Origin: Clostridia bacterium
Lineage (GTDB): Bacteria > Bacillota > Clostridia > Lachnospirales > Anaerotignaceae
Direction of reading: 5' to 3'
Assembly (NCBI GenBank): GCA_900757025.1
Contig: CAAEMG010000088.1
Location: 1 to 20,163, forward strand
DNA length: 20,163 nt
Below the pieces are notes generated by a model, which made no database searches, was not told where the DNA came from, and saw only the letters and a program-made list of their open reading frames with translations. The position numbers and the translations under genes are program-made. Positions 13,581 through 20,163 of this stretch are shown here, one piece after another (the stretch's first letter is position 1; every line of letters starts with the position of its first letter).

Positions 13581-15065
13581 ATGTCAAACAATCAAGAGCA
13601 ACAACACAGCGGTGCATTTAAGAAAGACTTACGTAAAATGGACATTTGGGCGCTTGCACTTGGTGCGATTATCGGTTGGGGCTGTTTCGTAATGCCCGGC
13701 ACGACATTTTTGCCAAAAGCAGGACCTTCATCAATTATTGGTCTTATTCTCGGCGGCATGGTAATGTCTATAATTTCTTTCAGCTATGGTTATTGTATTA
13801 AAAAGTATCCTCTTTCCGGTGGAGAATTTGTTTATGCAGATGCTTCTTTTGGAAAAACTCACGCTTTTATATGCGGCTGGATGATAGTTTTGGGTTATTG
13901 GTCACTTATTCCTCTTAACTCTACAGCAATCGGTCTTATAACACGTTATCTTTTCCCTGGAGTTTTTCAGTTTGGTTATCTTTATTCACTTGCAGGATGG
14001 GATATTTACCTTGGCGAAGTTCTTTTATCATCAGCATTTATTATTGTATTAGGTATAATGAATGTAAGAGGCGTTAAGTCGGCAGGCTGGTTCCAAACAA
14101 CAGTTGCAGTTCTTCTTGCCGGTTCGGTTTTATTCTGTTTAATAGGCGTTTTATTAACAAAGCCTGATTTTTCAAATTTACAGCCTATGTTTGCTGAGGT
14201 TGTAAACGGCGAAGTTAAATCAAAAGCAGGTATTGCCTGCATTATAGCAGTTGCTTGCTATGCACCATATTGTTTCGTTGGCTTTGACTGTATACCACAG
14301 GCAGCCGAAGAATACAGCTTCTCTCATAAAGCAGCTTTAGGCCTTATGGTTGGCGCTATTATGTGTGGTGCTCTTGTATATGCGGCAGTTGTATTTGTAA
14401 CAGCAGTAGTTCAGCCTTGGGGCCCTATGATTGCAGGAAACCCTGACTGGGCAACAGGCGAAATGGTTCTTGGTTCAATAGGTTATGTAGGCGTATTCTT
14501 TATGGGTATTGCAATGCTTTGTGCAGTTCTTTCGGGTATGAATGCATTCTATCTTGCGGCAAGCCGTTTGTTATTCTCAATGTCTTACGCAGATGCACTT
14601 CCAGGTATGTTTGGTAAGCTTCATCCTAAACACGGTACACCTGACAAGGCTACATATTTCCTTCTTATAATATCTCTTATATGCCCATGGTTTGGCCGTT
14701 CCGTACTTGTATGGATAGTTGATATGACTTGTGTAGGCGCAGCAGTTGGTTTTACATATACTTGTGCAACAGCAACAATGATGTCTAAGAAAGAAGGAGA
14801 CACAAAGCAGGTTATTATAAGTGCAATAGGAACATTGCTTTCAGCTTTCTTTATTATTCTTTCTTTCATACCTGGCTCACCCGGATTCCTCAGCGTACCG
14901 TCATTTATAATTCTCGGTATCTGGATTGTTCTTGGAATTATATTCTATGCTAAGATTAAAGACAGATTCCTTCACGGCAGATGGGAAGGCAAATCTGTTG
15001 AAGAAATACTTATGAGCAAGATGACAGCCGACGGCACAATAGGCAGCTATAATAAGGAACAGTAA
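13581..15065 (+). CDS. APC-superfamily amino acid permease
   Basis: 494 residues with about twelve to thirteen hydrophobic helices, the size of APC (amino acid-polyamine-organocation) transporters. The first helix carries the glycine-rich GAIIGWGCFVMPG substrate-binding motif of the superfamily, followed by a PLSGGEFVYADASFG motif after helix 2 that APC proteins use near the intracellular gate. Helix 6 region VACYAPYCFVGFDCIPQAAEE matches the F-x-G-x-[DE]-x-x-[AP] motif. The substrate is not evident; ethanolamine-permease-like and putrescine/amino acid types share these motifs. AGGAGG ends nine bases before this ATG, so the in-frame ATG 27 codons upstream, which has no ribosome-binding site, is rejected. 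Codon use favours GTT/CTT/GGT like groEL, suggesting good expression. It is a single-gene unit. Confidence 0.9.
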   Translation: MSNNQEQQHSGAFKKDLRKMDIWALALGAIIGWGCFVMPGTTFLPKAGPSSIIGLILGGMVMSIISFSYGYCIKKYPLSGGEFVYADASFGKTHAFICGWMIVLGYWSLIPLNSTAIGLITRYLFPGVFQFGYLYSLAGWDIYLGEVLLSSAFIIVLGIMNVRGVKSAGWFQTTVAVLLAGSVLFCLIGVLLTKPDFSNLQPMFAEVVNGEVKSKAGIACIIAVACYAPYCFVGFDCIPQAAEEYSFSHKAALGLMVGAIMCGALVYAAVVFVTAVVQPWGPMIAGNPDWATGEMVLGSIGYVGVFFMGIAMLCAVLSGMNAFYLAASRLLFSMSYADALPGMFGKLHPKHGTPDKATYFLLIISLICPWFGRSVLVWIVDMTCVGAAVGFTYTCATATMMSKKEGDTKQVIISAIGTLLSAFFIILSFIPGSPGFLSVPSFIILGIWIVLGIIFYAKIKDRFLHGRWEGKSVEEILMSKMTADGTIGSYNKEQ

Positions 15066-15079
15066 ATTTTAATTTTAAA

Positions 15080-15109
15080 ACGGAAATCCGAAAGGGTTTC
15101 CGTTTTTTT
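15080..15109 (+). terminator. intrinsic terminator after the permease gene
   Basis: ACGGAAATCC (15080-15089), a GAAA tetraloop and GGGTTTCCGT (15094-15103) form a ten-pair stem with one wobble, followed by a run of T to 15109. Confidence 0.92.
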
Positions 15110-15285
15110 GTGTATAAACAATGAACTGAAATAATAATTTTTAAAAGAAAATAAAAAATATTTTATTAAAATAAGAAAAATAAAGAAAATAGAAGAAAAA
15201 TAGAGAAAACAAAAGAAATAAAGAAACAAATAACTATATAAATATATATAAACTTATGATATACTGTAGTTTGTGTTAAACAGAA
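15110..15285. other. AT-rich, A/G-biased spacer before the groESL promoter
   Basis: No gene is supported here. From about 15170 to 15230 the + strand is almost entirely A and G with scattered T and only three C, with repeated runs of three to five A. It resembles an UP-element or intrinsically curved A-tract region upstream of a strong promoter. TGATATACT at 15257-15265 could be an extra extended -10 box, but it has no clear -35. Confidence 0.45.
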
Positions 15286-15317
15286 TTGCATATATAAAGA
15301 AATATCGTTACTATAAG
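15286..15317 (+). promoter_or_regulatory. probable groESL promoter
   Basis: TTGCAT at 15286-15291 and TATAAG at 15312-15317, 20 bases apart, which is longer than ideal. The position is right for a CIRCE-repressed promoter: the expected start, near 15324, abuts the operator. Confidence 0.45.
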
Positions 15318-15325
15318 AATTGTAA

Positions 15326-15352
15326 TTAGCACTCAGACATTGTGAGTGCTAA
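15326..15352 (+). promoter_or_regulatory. CIRCE operator (HrcA binding site)
   Basis: TTAGCACTC, nine bases, GAGTGCTAA: a perfect match to the CIRCE consensus. HrcA dimers bind it to repress groESL until heat shock or misfolded protein titrates GroEL. It lies 39 bases before the groES ATG. Confidence 0.98.
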
Positions 15353-15391
15353 CAGAGTCGAATTTAACATCTATCAAGGAGGTTATATAAT

Positions 15392-15679
15392 ATGAAACTT
15401 AGACCATTAGGAGATAAAGTTGTTATTAAGCAGATGGAAGCAGAAGAAAAAACAAAATCAGGCATTGTGCTTCCTACACAGAGCAAGGAAAAACCACAGC
15501 AGGCAGAAGTTATAGCAGTTGGCCCAGGCGGAATGGTTTACGGCGAAGAAGTTGTTATGGCTGTTAAACCAGGCGATAAGGTTATATATTCAAAATATAC
15601 AGGAACAGAAGTTAAAATTGAAGGCGAAACATATATTATTTTAAAACAGGCAGATATTTTGGCAGTTGTTGAAGACTGA
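15392..15679 (+). CDS. groES: co-chaperonin GroES
   Basis: 95 residues, standard GroES length. The seven-fold lid of the GroEL cage. Recognisable blocks are the RPLGDKVVIK start, the mobile loop KTKSGIVLPTQSKEKPQ that contacts GroEL, the AVGPGG turn, and VKPGDKVIYSKYTGTEVK followed by a C-terminal ILAVVED. AAGGAGG lies nine bases before ATG. First gene of the CIRCE-controlled operon; groEL follows after 50 bases. Confidence 0.98.
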   Translation: MKLRPLGDKVVIKQMEAEEKTKSGIVLPTQSKEKPQQAEVIAVGPGGMVYGEEVVMAVKPGDKVIYSKYTGTEVKIEGETYIILKQADILAVVED

Positions 15680-15729
15680 TTGCCGAATTTTGATATAAAT
15701 TAAGACAGTTTAAATTGGAGGTAATAAAT

Positions 15730-17358
15730 ATGCCAAAACAGATTAAATATGGTACAGAAGCAAGAAAGGCTATGGAAGCCGGCGTAAATAAATTAGCTGA
15801 TACAGTAAAGGTTACACTTGGACCAAAGGGAAGAAACGTAGTTCTTGACAGAAAATTTACTTCTCCTCTTATTACAAACGATGGTGTTTCAATCGCAAAG
15901 GACATTGAACTTGAAGATCCATATGAAAACATGGGTGCACAGCTTGTAAAAGAAGTTGCGACACAGACAAACGACGTTGCAGGCGACGGTACAACAACAG
16001 CTACAGTTCTTGCACAGGCTATGATTCAGGAAGGCCTTAAAAACATTGCAGCAGGCGCAAACGCAATTATCCTTAGAAAAGGTATGCAGAAAGCTACAGC
16101 AGCAGCAGTTGCACAGATTAAGGAAATGAGCCAGGTTGTAAGCACAAAGAACCATATTGCAAGAGTTGCCGCTATTTCTTCAGGTGATGATGAAGTTGGC
16201 AACATGATTGCAGACGCTATGGAAAAAGTTACAAACGACGGTGTAATTACAGTTGAAGAAAGCAAAACAATGAACACAGAGCTTGACCTTGTAGAAGGTA
16301 TGCAGTTTGATAAAGGCTACCTTTCAAGCTATATGTCAACAGATATGGAAAAAATGGTTGCAGTTCTTGAAGACCCATATATCCTTATTACAGATAAGAA
16401 GATTTCAAATATTCAGGAAATACTTCCTATACTTGAACAGATTGTAAACATGGGTGCAAAACTTCTTATTATAGCAGAAGATGTTGAAGGCGAAGCACTT
16501 GCAACACTTGTACTTAACAAACTTAAAGGCACATTTACTTGTGTAGCTGTTAAGGCTCCCGGATACGGCGAAAGAAGAAAAGAACAGCTTGCCGATATCG
16601 CAGCCCTTACAGGCGGTCAGGTTATAAGCGATGAATTTGGTATTGAGCTTAAAGATGCAACAATAGATATGCTCGGCCGTGCTAAGAGCGTAAGAGTTGA
16701 AAAAGAACACACAATTATTGCTGACGGTGCAGGCGACAAAGAGGCTATTGCTTCAAGAGTTAAACAGATTAAAACAGCTATCGAAGAAACAACAAGCGAC
16801 TTCGACAGAGAAAAACTTCAGGAAAGACTTGCTAAACTCAGCGGCGGCGTAGCTGTTATCAGAGTTGGTGCGGCAACAGAAACAGAAATGAAGGAAAAGA
16901 AACTCAGAATGGAAGATGCTTTGGCAGCTACAAGAGCAGCTGTTGAAGAAGGTATCGTTGCCGGCGGCGGCACAGCCCTTATCCATGCTGTTCCTGCTGT
17001 TGAAAAAGTTGTTGAAGGTCTTCACGGCGACGAAAAGACAGGTGCAAGAATTGTTCTTAGAGCCCTTGAAGCTCCTATGAAACAGATTGCCGTAAACGCA
17101 GGCCTTGAAGGTGCTGTAATTGTAAACAACGTAAAAGAAAAAGCAGACGGCATTGGTTTCAACGCCCTTACAGAAGAATATGTTGATATGATTGAAGCAG
17201 GTATTGTTGACCCTGCAAAGGTTACAAGAAGTGCACTTCAGAATGCAACTTCAGTTGCTTCAACATTCCTTACAACAGAAGCAGTTGTAGCAGACTTCCC
17301 TGACAAAAACGCTCCTGCAATGCCGGCAGGTGCAGCAGGCATGGGCGGCTACATGTAA
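15730..17358 (+). CDS. groEL: chaperonin GroEL (Hsp60)
   Basis: 542 residues, the family's usual length. The cytosolic tetradecameric folding chamber driven by ATP. It shows the PKQIKYGTEARKAM start, the VTLGPKGRNVVLD and TNDGVSIAKDIELEDP motifs, the ATP-binding GDGTTTATVLAQA block near 86-98, the apical-domain LATLVLNKLKGTF helix, the CpnF-60 signature-like AAVEEGIVAGGGTAL (near 405-419), and a short C-terminal GAAGMGGYM tail in place of the GGM repeats. GGAGG is eight bases before this ATG; an in-frame TTG five codons earlier is part of the ribosome-binding site and not a start. Codon choice is that of a highly expressed gene. Confidence 0.99.
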   Translation: MPKQIKYGTEARKAMEAGVNKLADTVKVTLGPKGRNVVLDRKFTSPLITNDGVSIAKDIELEDPYENMGAQLVKEVATQTNDVAGDGTTTATVLAQAMIQEGLKNIAAGANAIILRKGMQKATAAAVAQIKEMSQVVSTKNHIARVAAISSGDDEVGNMIADAMEKVTNDGVITVEESKTMNTELDLVEGMQFDKGYLSSYMSTDMEKMVAVLEDPYILITDKKISNIQEILPILEQIVNMGAKLLIIAEDVEGEALATLVLNKLKGTFTCVAVKAPGYGERRKEQLADIAALTGGQVISDEFGIELKDATIDMLGRAKSVRVEKEHTIIADGAGDKEAIASRVKQIKTAIEETTSDFDREKLQERLAKLSGGVAVIRVGAATETEMKEKKLRMEDALAATRAAVEEGIVAGGGTALIHAVPAVEKVVEGLHGDEKTGARIVLRALEAPMKQIAVNAGLEGAVIVNNVKEKADGIGFNALTEEYVDMIEAGIVDPAKVTRSALQNATSVASTFLTTEAVVADFPDKNAPAMPAGAAGMGGYM

Positions 17359-17378
17359 TTAAATAAAAACAAAATTTT

Positions 17379-17405
17379 ACCCTCCGAATTATCGGAGGGT
17401 TTTTA
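17379..17405 (+). terminator. intrinsic terminator of groESL
   Basis: ACCCTCCGA (17379-17387) and TCGGAGGGT (17392-17400) form a perfect nine-pair stem with an ATTA loop, followed by TTTT. Confidence 0.95.
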
Positions 17406-17487
17406 TATTGTTTTTGAAGGTGTGTACTTAGATTTTTATAATTTTATTATATTTACAACTGTATAGTTTGGATATTTTTTAACATTA

Positions 17488-17539
17488 TATTCGATTTTGA
17501 ACTCTTTTTTTGCATTTTTTTGCATATTTTATTCGATTT
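17488..17539. repeat. nested short repeats upstream of pncB
   Basis: TATTCGATTT occurs at 17488-17497 and 17530-17539. Between them TTTTTTTGCA is repeated twice head-to-tail (17505-17514, 17515-17524), one helical turn apart. The block ends 24 bases before the pncB -35 box. Confidence 0.5.
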
Positions 17540-17562
17540 ATTTAAAAAGTTTTTATAAATGT

Positions 17563-17591
17563 TTGAAATTAGGTTAAAACTATAGTACAAT
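17563..17591 (+). promoter_or_regulatory. promoter of pncB
   Basis: TTGAAA at 17563-17568, a 17-base spacer and TACAAT at 17586-17591. Start expected near 17598, leaving a leader of about 80 bases. Confidence 0.7.
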
Positions 17592-17672
17592 ATTTGCTTA
17601 TATAAGACTTTTCTATCAGATATTAAAGTGCTTTATAAATACATATTATTTTTTTAACAAAAAAGGGGTATA

Positions 17673-17684
17673 TACACATGTGTA
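17673..17684 (+). promoter_or_regulatory. 12-bp palindrome spanning the pncB start codon
   Basis: TACACATGTGTA is self-complementary and centred on the ATG. It could be an operator for an NAD-pathway repressor such as NiaR, or simply coincidence. Confidence 0.3.
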
Positions 17685-19129
17685 CACGTAATCTTACTTT
17701 GCTTACAGACTTATATGAACTGACGATGATGCAGGGATATTATCACAGCGGAAAGCAGAAAGAAAAAACAGTTGTTTTTGATGCTTTCTACAGGGTTAAT
17801 CCTTCGGGAAACGGCTTTGCAATATGCTGTGGTCTTGAGCAGATTGTTGAATATATTAAAGGACTTAAATTTAATGAGGCAGATATTGAATACTTAAAAG
17901 GACTCAAGATTTTTTCCGAAGACTTTCTTGATTATCTTAAAGATTTCCGTTTTACAGGCGAAATTTATGCTATTCCCGAAGGAACGGTTGTTTTCCCTAT
18001 GGAACCTCTTTTAAGAGTAAAGGCAAATATTATGCAGGCACAGCTTCTTGAGGCTGCTCTTCTTAATATAGTAAACCACCAGAGCCTTATTGCAACAAAG
18101 GCATCAAGAGTTGTATGGGCTGCTCAGGGAGACCCTGTTATGGAATTCGGTTTAAGACGTGCTCAGGGTCCTGACGCAGGCATATACGGTGCAAGAGCTG
18201 CTGTTATAGGCGGCTGCTGCGGAACAAGCAATGTTCTTACGGGACAGATGTTTGATATAGCCGTAAAGGGAACACACGCACACAGCTGGGTTATGAGTTT
18301 CCCTACAGAGCTTGACGCATTCAGAGCTTATGCAAAAGAATTTCCTAATATGTGCATACTTCTTGTAGACACATACAATACTCTTGAACAGGGCGTTCCC
18401 GATGCAATAACCGTATTTAAGGAAATGAAGGCAAAAGGCCCTATGCCTAAGGGATACGGAATAAGACTTGACAGCGGCGATATTGCATATCTTTCAAAAA
18501 AAGCAAGAATTATGCTTGATGAGGCAGGTTTTACAGATGCTATAATAAGTGCTTCAAGTGACCTGGACGAAGACCTTATAGCAAGCCTTAAATCTCAGGG
18601 AGCAAAGGTTTCTCTTTGGGGCGTAGGAACAAGACTTATAACATCAGCCGACAGCCCTGCATTTGGCGGAGTTTACAAACTTTCGGCAGAAACAGACGAT
18701 GACGGAAATTTTGTTCCTAAAATAAAACTTTCAAATAATCCGGAAAAAGTAACGAACCCCGGTGTAAAGAAAATTATAAGAATTTATGATAATTCAACAG
18801 GCAAAATTAAGGCTGACCTTATAACTCTTGATGAAGAGGTTTATGACACAAATGAAGACCTTACGATTTTTGACCCTAACGCAACATGGAAAACAATGAC
18901 ACTTAAAGGCGGAACATACACAATGAGAGAACTTCTTGTTCCTGTATTTGAAAACGGTGAGCTTGTATATAACCTTCCTTCAACAGAGGAAATTGTTGAC
19001 TACGCAAACAAAGAACTTAATACTCTTTGGGACGAACACAGAAGACTTAAAAACCCTCAGATAGTTCCTGTTGACCTTTCTGAAAGACTTTATCTTCTTC
19101 GTGAAAAAATGATAAGAAAAATGAAATAA
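17678..19129 (+). CDS. pncB: nicotinate phosphoribosyltransferase
   Basis: 483 residues. Makes nicotinate mononucleotide from nicotinate and PRPP with ATP stimulation, the Preiss-Handler salvage route to NAD. Family features in order: LLTDLYELTMMQGYY at the N-terminus; FGLRRAQGPDAG (near 161-172), which binds substrate; KGTHAHSWVMSF with the His200/His202 pair at the position of the phosphorylated active-site His; LLVDTYNT; IRLDSGDIAYLSKKAR for the phosphate and PRPP; and WGVGTRLITSADSPAFGGVYKL. Length fits the longer Gram-positive NAPRTase type. Start ATG is supported by AAGGGG nine bases upstream. It is a single-gene unit with its own promoter and terminator. Confidence 0.96.
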   Translation: MCTRNLTLLTDLYELTMMQGYYHSGKQKEKTVVFDAFYRVNPSGNGFAICCGLEQIVEYIKGLKFNEADIEYLKGLKIFSEDFLDYLKDFRFTGEIYAIPEGTVVFPMEPLLRVKANIMQAQLLEAALLNIVNHQSLIATKASRVVWAAQGDPVMEFGLRRAQGPDAGIYGARAAVIGGCCGTSNVLTGQMFDIAVKGTHAHSWVMSFPTELDAFRAYAKEFPNMCILLVDTYNTLEQGVPDAITVFKEMKAKGPMPKGYGIRLDSGDIAYLSKKARIMLDEAGFTDAIISASSDLDEDLIASLKSQGAKVSLWGVGTRLITSADSPAFGGVYKLSAETDDDGNFVPKIKLSNNPEKVTNPGVKKIIRIYDNSTGKIKADLITLDEEVYDTNEDLTIFDPNATWKTMTLKGGTYTMRELLVPVFENGELVYNLPSTEEIVDYANKELNTLWDEHRRLKNPQIVPVDLSERLYLLREKMIRKMK

Positions 19130-19183
19130 TTATATTTTGCGGCTGCAATATTTTAAAAGTTGCAGTCACTTAATTTATAAATT

Positions 19184-19206
19184 CAGTAGGTTTTTTACTG
19201 TTTTTT
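19184..19206 (+). terminator. weak terminator after pncB
   Basis: CAGTA (19184-19188) and TACTG (19196-19200) with a seven-base loop, followed by six T. The stem is only five pairs, but the T run is good. A further hairpin, GGCTGCAA with TTGCAGTC at 19141-19167, lies between the stop and this site but lacks T after it. Confidence 0.55.
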
Positions 19207-19248
19207 GTTAAGAATTTACTTATTTTGGAATATCTTTTTACATTTGGG

Positions 19249-19277
19249 TTGATTTAGGTAAAAAAAAGTGATATACT
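19249..19277 (+). promoter_or_regulatory. promoter with no obvious gene downstream
   Basis: TTGATT at 19249-19254, a 17-base spacer and TATACT at 19272-19277 with an extended TGA before it. Start expected near 19284. The only thing downstream on this strand is a structured region ending in a strong terminator. Confidence 0.6.
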
Positions 19278-19283
19278 TACGGA

Positions 19284-19440
19284 AGCGGTTTTGTTTTATA
19301 AATTAAATTTTAAACTTAAAAAATACGATAATTTCTTTCAGATATATCAGATAAATTTTTATTGGGGGATAATTTATCTTTTATCTGCATTGATTGACAG
19401 GCTGTATGTTCAATTTTGTGAATATACAGCCTGTTTTTTT
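19284..19440 (+). ncRNA. candidate small RNA of about 155 nt
   Basis: Bounded by the extended -10 promoter ending at 19277 and by an intrinsic terminator. Inside, GATAAATT (19350-19357) pairs with AATTTATC (19371-19378), leaving a loop that exposes GGGGG, a possible target-pairing or anti-Shine-Dalgarno-binding site. A perfect 11-pair hairpin plus seven T closes it. No ATG frame exists apart from one inside the terminator; a TTG frame at 19291 reads through the terminator and is not credible. It does not resemble a known family to me. Confidence 0.5.
19397..19440 (+). terminator. strong intrinsic terminator of the candidate small RNA
   Basis: ACAGGCTGTAT (19397-19407) and ATACAGCCTGT (19424-19434) are perfectly complementary, with a 16-base loop, followed by T to 19440 (seven in a row). 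Confidence 0.93.
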
Positions 19441-19444
19441 GCAT

Positions 19445-19476
19445 AAAAAAATCCGTCTTAAAATAATTAAGACGGA
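19445..19476 (-). terminator. intrinsic terminator of the SseB-like / wecB unit
   Basis: ATCCGTCTTAA (19451-19461) and TTAAGACGGAT (19467-19476) are an 11-pair inverted repeat with a five-base loop. On the - strand it is followed by T from the A run at 19445-19450, and it lies 18 bases after the - strand stop codon. Confidence 0.93.
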
Positions 19477-19493
19477 TAACATTTTATTTTTTG

Positions 19494-19937
19494 TTATTTT
19501 ACAAGTTTTCTGATAAGTGTGAAAAATTCTTTTTTGATAACAAAGAAATTGCTCTGGAAATCAACAATAATTCCCTTTGTATCTTTCATTTTTTCTGCCA
19601 TAGCCATGCACTGGTTAAAAGACATTTCGGCTGCTGTAAAGTTTGCGGCATATTCAGGTTTCATCTGGTCACGGCTTGTGAAAAGAGGAAGGTAAAGATT
19701 GCCTTCTGTATCCTTAATTTTGTCAGGTGTGAAAGATACTTCTCTTTTTCCGCTTGTTGCATCAATTTCGCCGCTTTTTTCTTCGTTTATTGTTACAGGA
19801 ACAATAACTGTTATATAGTTGAATACTTTAAAAAGAGCTGTAAGGTTTTCTGGTGTGTTTTTCTTCTGAAATCTTTCTATAAGCTTTCTTACTGCTGATC
19901 CGTCTTTGAGCTGTTCTGATGTAAATGTAAGTTCCAT
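19494..19937 (-). CDS. SseB N-terminal-domain protein
   Basis: 147 residues, soluble, with no signal peptide. The central part, N-LTALFKVFNYITVIVPV near the N-terminus, then LYLPLFTSRDQMKPE (about 81-95), and MSFNQCMAMA followed by GIIVDFQSNFFVIKKEF near the C-terminus, is the SseB N-terminal domain pattern, with the PLFTS and G-hydrophobic-D-P/F-x-x-x-F elements. These small domains occur in many Firmicutes and enterobacteria (enhanced serine sensitivity protein) with no defined biochemical role. GGAGG lies seven bases before ATG. It follows wecB by 18 bases and ends at a strong terminator, so it is the last gene of that - strand unit. Confidence 0.75.
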   Translation of the reverse strand: MELTFTSEQLKDGSAVRKLIERFQKKNTPENLTALFKVFNYITVIVPVTINEEKSGEIDATSGKREVSFTPDKIKDTEGNLYLPLFTSRDQMKPEYAANFTAAEMSFNQCMAMAEKMKDTKGIIVDFQSNFFVIKKEFFTLIRKLVK

Positions 19938-19955
19938 TTTTTTCCTCCAAAATAA

Positions 19956-20163
19956 TTAAAGTTTTTCTTCAAGCACATCGGCTATTCGTTTGCAGGCAAA
20001 GCCGTCGCCGTAAGGATTTGACGCTTTGCTCATTTTTTCATATTCATCCTTGTTGTCCAAAAGATTTTTAAACTCTTTGTATATTGTTTCCTCGTTTGTG
20101 CCCACGAGCTTAAGAGTTCCTGCGGCTATGCCTTCCGGTCTTTCGGTTGTGTCCCTCATAACA
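19956..20163 (-). CDS. wecB: UDP-N-acetylglucosamine 2-epimerase, C-terminal part
   Basis: Only the last 69 or so codons are in the window; the gene continues past base 20163 to the right. The sequence VMRDTTERPEG followed by GTLKLVGT, then SNPYGDGFACKRI near the end, is the C-terminal signature of non-hydrolysing UDP-GlcNAc 2-epimerases (RDTTERPE carries conserved active-site residues; NPYGDG closes the nucleotide pocket). The enzyme interconverts UDP-GlcNAc and UDP-ManNAc for teichoic acid linkage units or capsule. Stop TAA at 19958-19956 is 18 bases before the SseB-like gene, implying one transcript. Confidence 0.93.
   Translation of the reverse strand, partial: VMRDTTERPEGIAAGTLKLVGTNEETIYKEFKNLLDNKDEYEKMSKASNPYGDGFACKRIADVLEEKL

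Noticed and set aside
15047..15229. 60-codon - strand frame rich in Phe, Tyr, Leu
   Set aside because: It is the complement of an A/G-rich non-coding tract and overlaps the permease end and its terminator.
19141..19167. GGCTGCAA/TTGCAGTC hairpin just after pncB as the main terminator
   Set aside because: No T run follows; the weaker stem at 19184 has one, so I list that instead.
19291..19446. 51-residue frame with a TTG start inside the candidate small RNA
   Set aside because: It reads through a strong terminator, begins only a few bases after the expected transcript start and has only a poor ribosome-binding site.
19491..19898. 135-codon + strand frame opposite the SseB-like gene
   Set aside because: The - strand frame has a GGAGG site, a family pattern and a terminator; the + strand frame has none of these.

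Overview
The window is AT-rich, densely coded chromosomal DNA from a low-GC, spore-lineage Firmicute, most likely an anaerobic member of the Clostridia. The evidence is a Wal-type two-component operon (walR/walK/walH/walI/walJ), AGGAGG or GGTGA ribosome-binding sites, a perfect CIRCE operator before groESL, a relic of the sporulation amidase gene cwlD, and a desulfoferrodoxin-type iron domain typical of anaerobes. Genus is not decidable from sequence alone; Lachnospirales is a guess.

Layout. (1) 1-4658, + strand: the last codons of walR, the complete histidine kinase walK, a small secreted Ig-like protein behind its own promoter and a WalR-type direct repeat, then walH (yycH) and walI (yycI). 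(2) 4664-6074: a MATE exporter whose promoter and ribosome-binding site are folded into the terminator that ends the wal operon. (3) 6094-9545: a promoter driving murA, walJ (yycJ), rlmH and a bicupin protein, closed by a 14-bp perfect hairpin whose 3' arm carries the -35 box for topB. (4) 9587-11731: topB, DNA topoisomerase III. (5) 11741-13580: an accessory-looking stretch. It holds a truncated cwlD remnant (- strand), a roughly 108-bp inverted-repeat element of higher GC, a - strand regulator that fuses an XRE helix-turn-helix to a complete desulfoferrodoxin, and about 820 bases of AT-rich non-coding DNA with palindromes, repeats and promoter candidates. (6) 13581-15109: an APC-family amino acid permease and its terminator. 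(7) 15286-17405: CIRCE-controlled groES-groEL and terminator. (8) 17563-19206: pncB (nicotinate phosphoribosyltransferase). (9) 19249-19440: a promoter and strong terminator with no convincing gene between them, a candidate small RNA. (10) 19451-20163, - strand: the 3' end of wecB (UDP-GlcNAc 2-epimerase), then an SseB-like gene and its terminator.

Much of the left half concerns the cell envelope: Wal signalling, murA, and wecB at the far right edge. The right half is housekeeping (chaperonins, NAD salvage, transport). The most unusual items are the XRE-desulfoferrodoxin fusion (all nine iron ligands present but the catalytic lysine replaced, which suggests a redox sensor rather than an enzyme), the structured repeat beside it, the WalR-like box inside the wal operon, the terminator/promoter/RBS overlap before the MATE gene, and the candidate small RNA after pncB. 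All functional statements come from reading motifs by eye; no database search was made.
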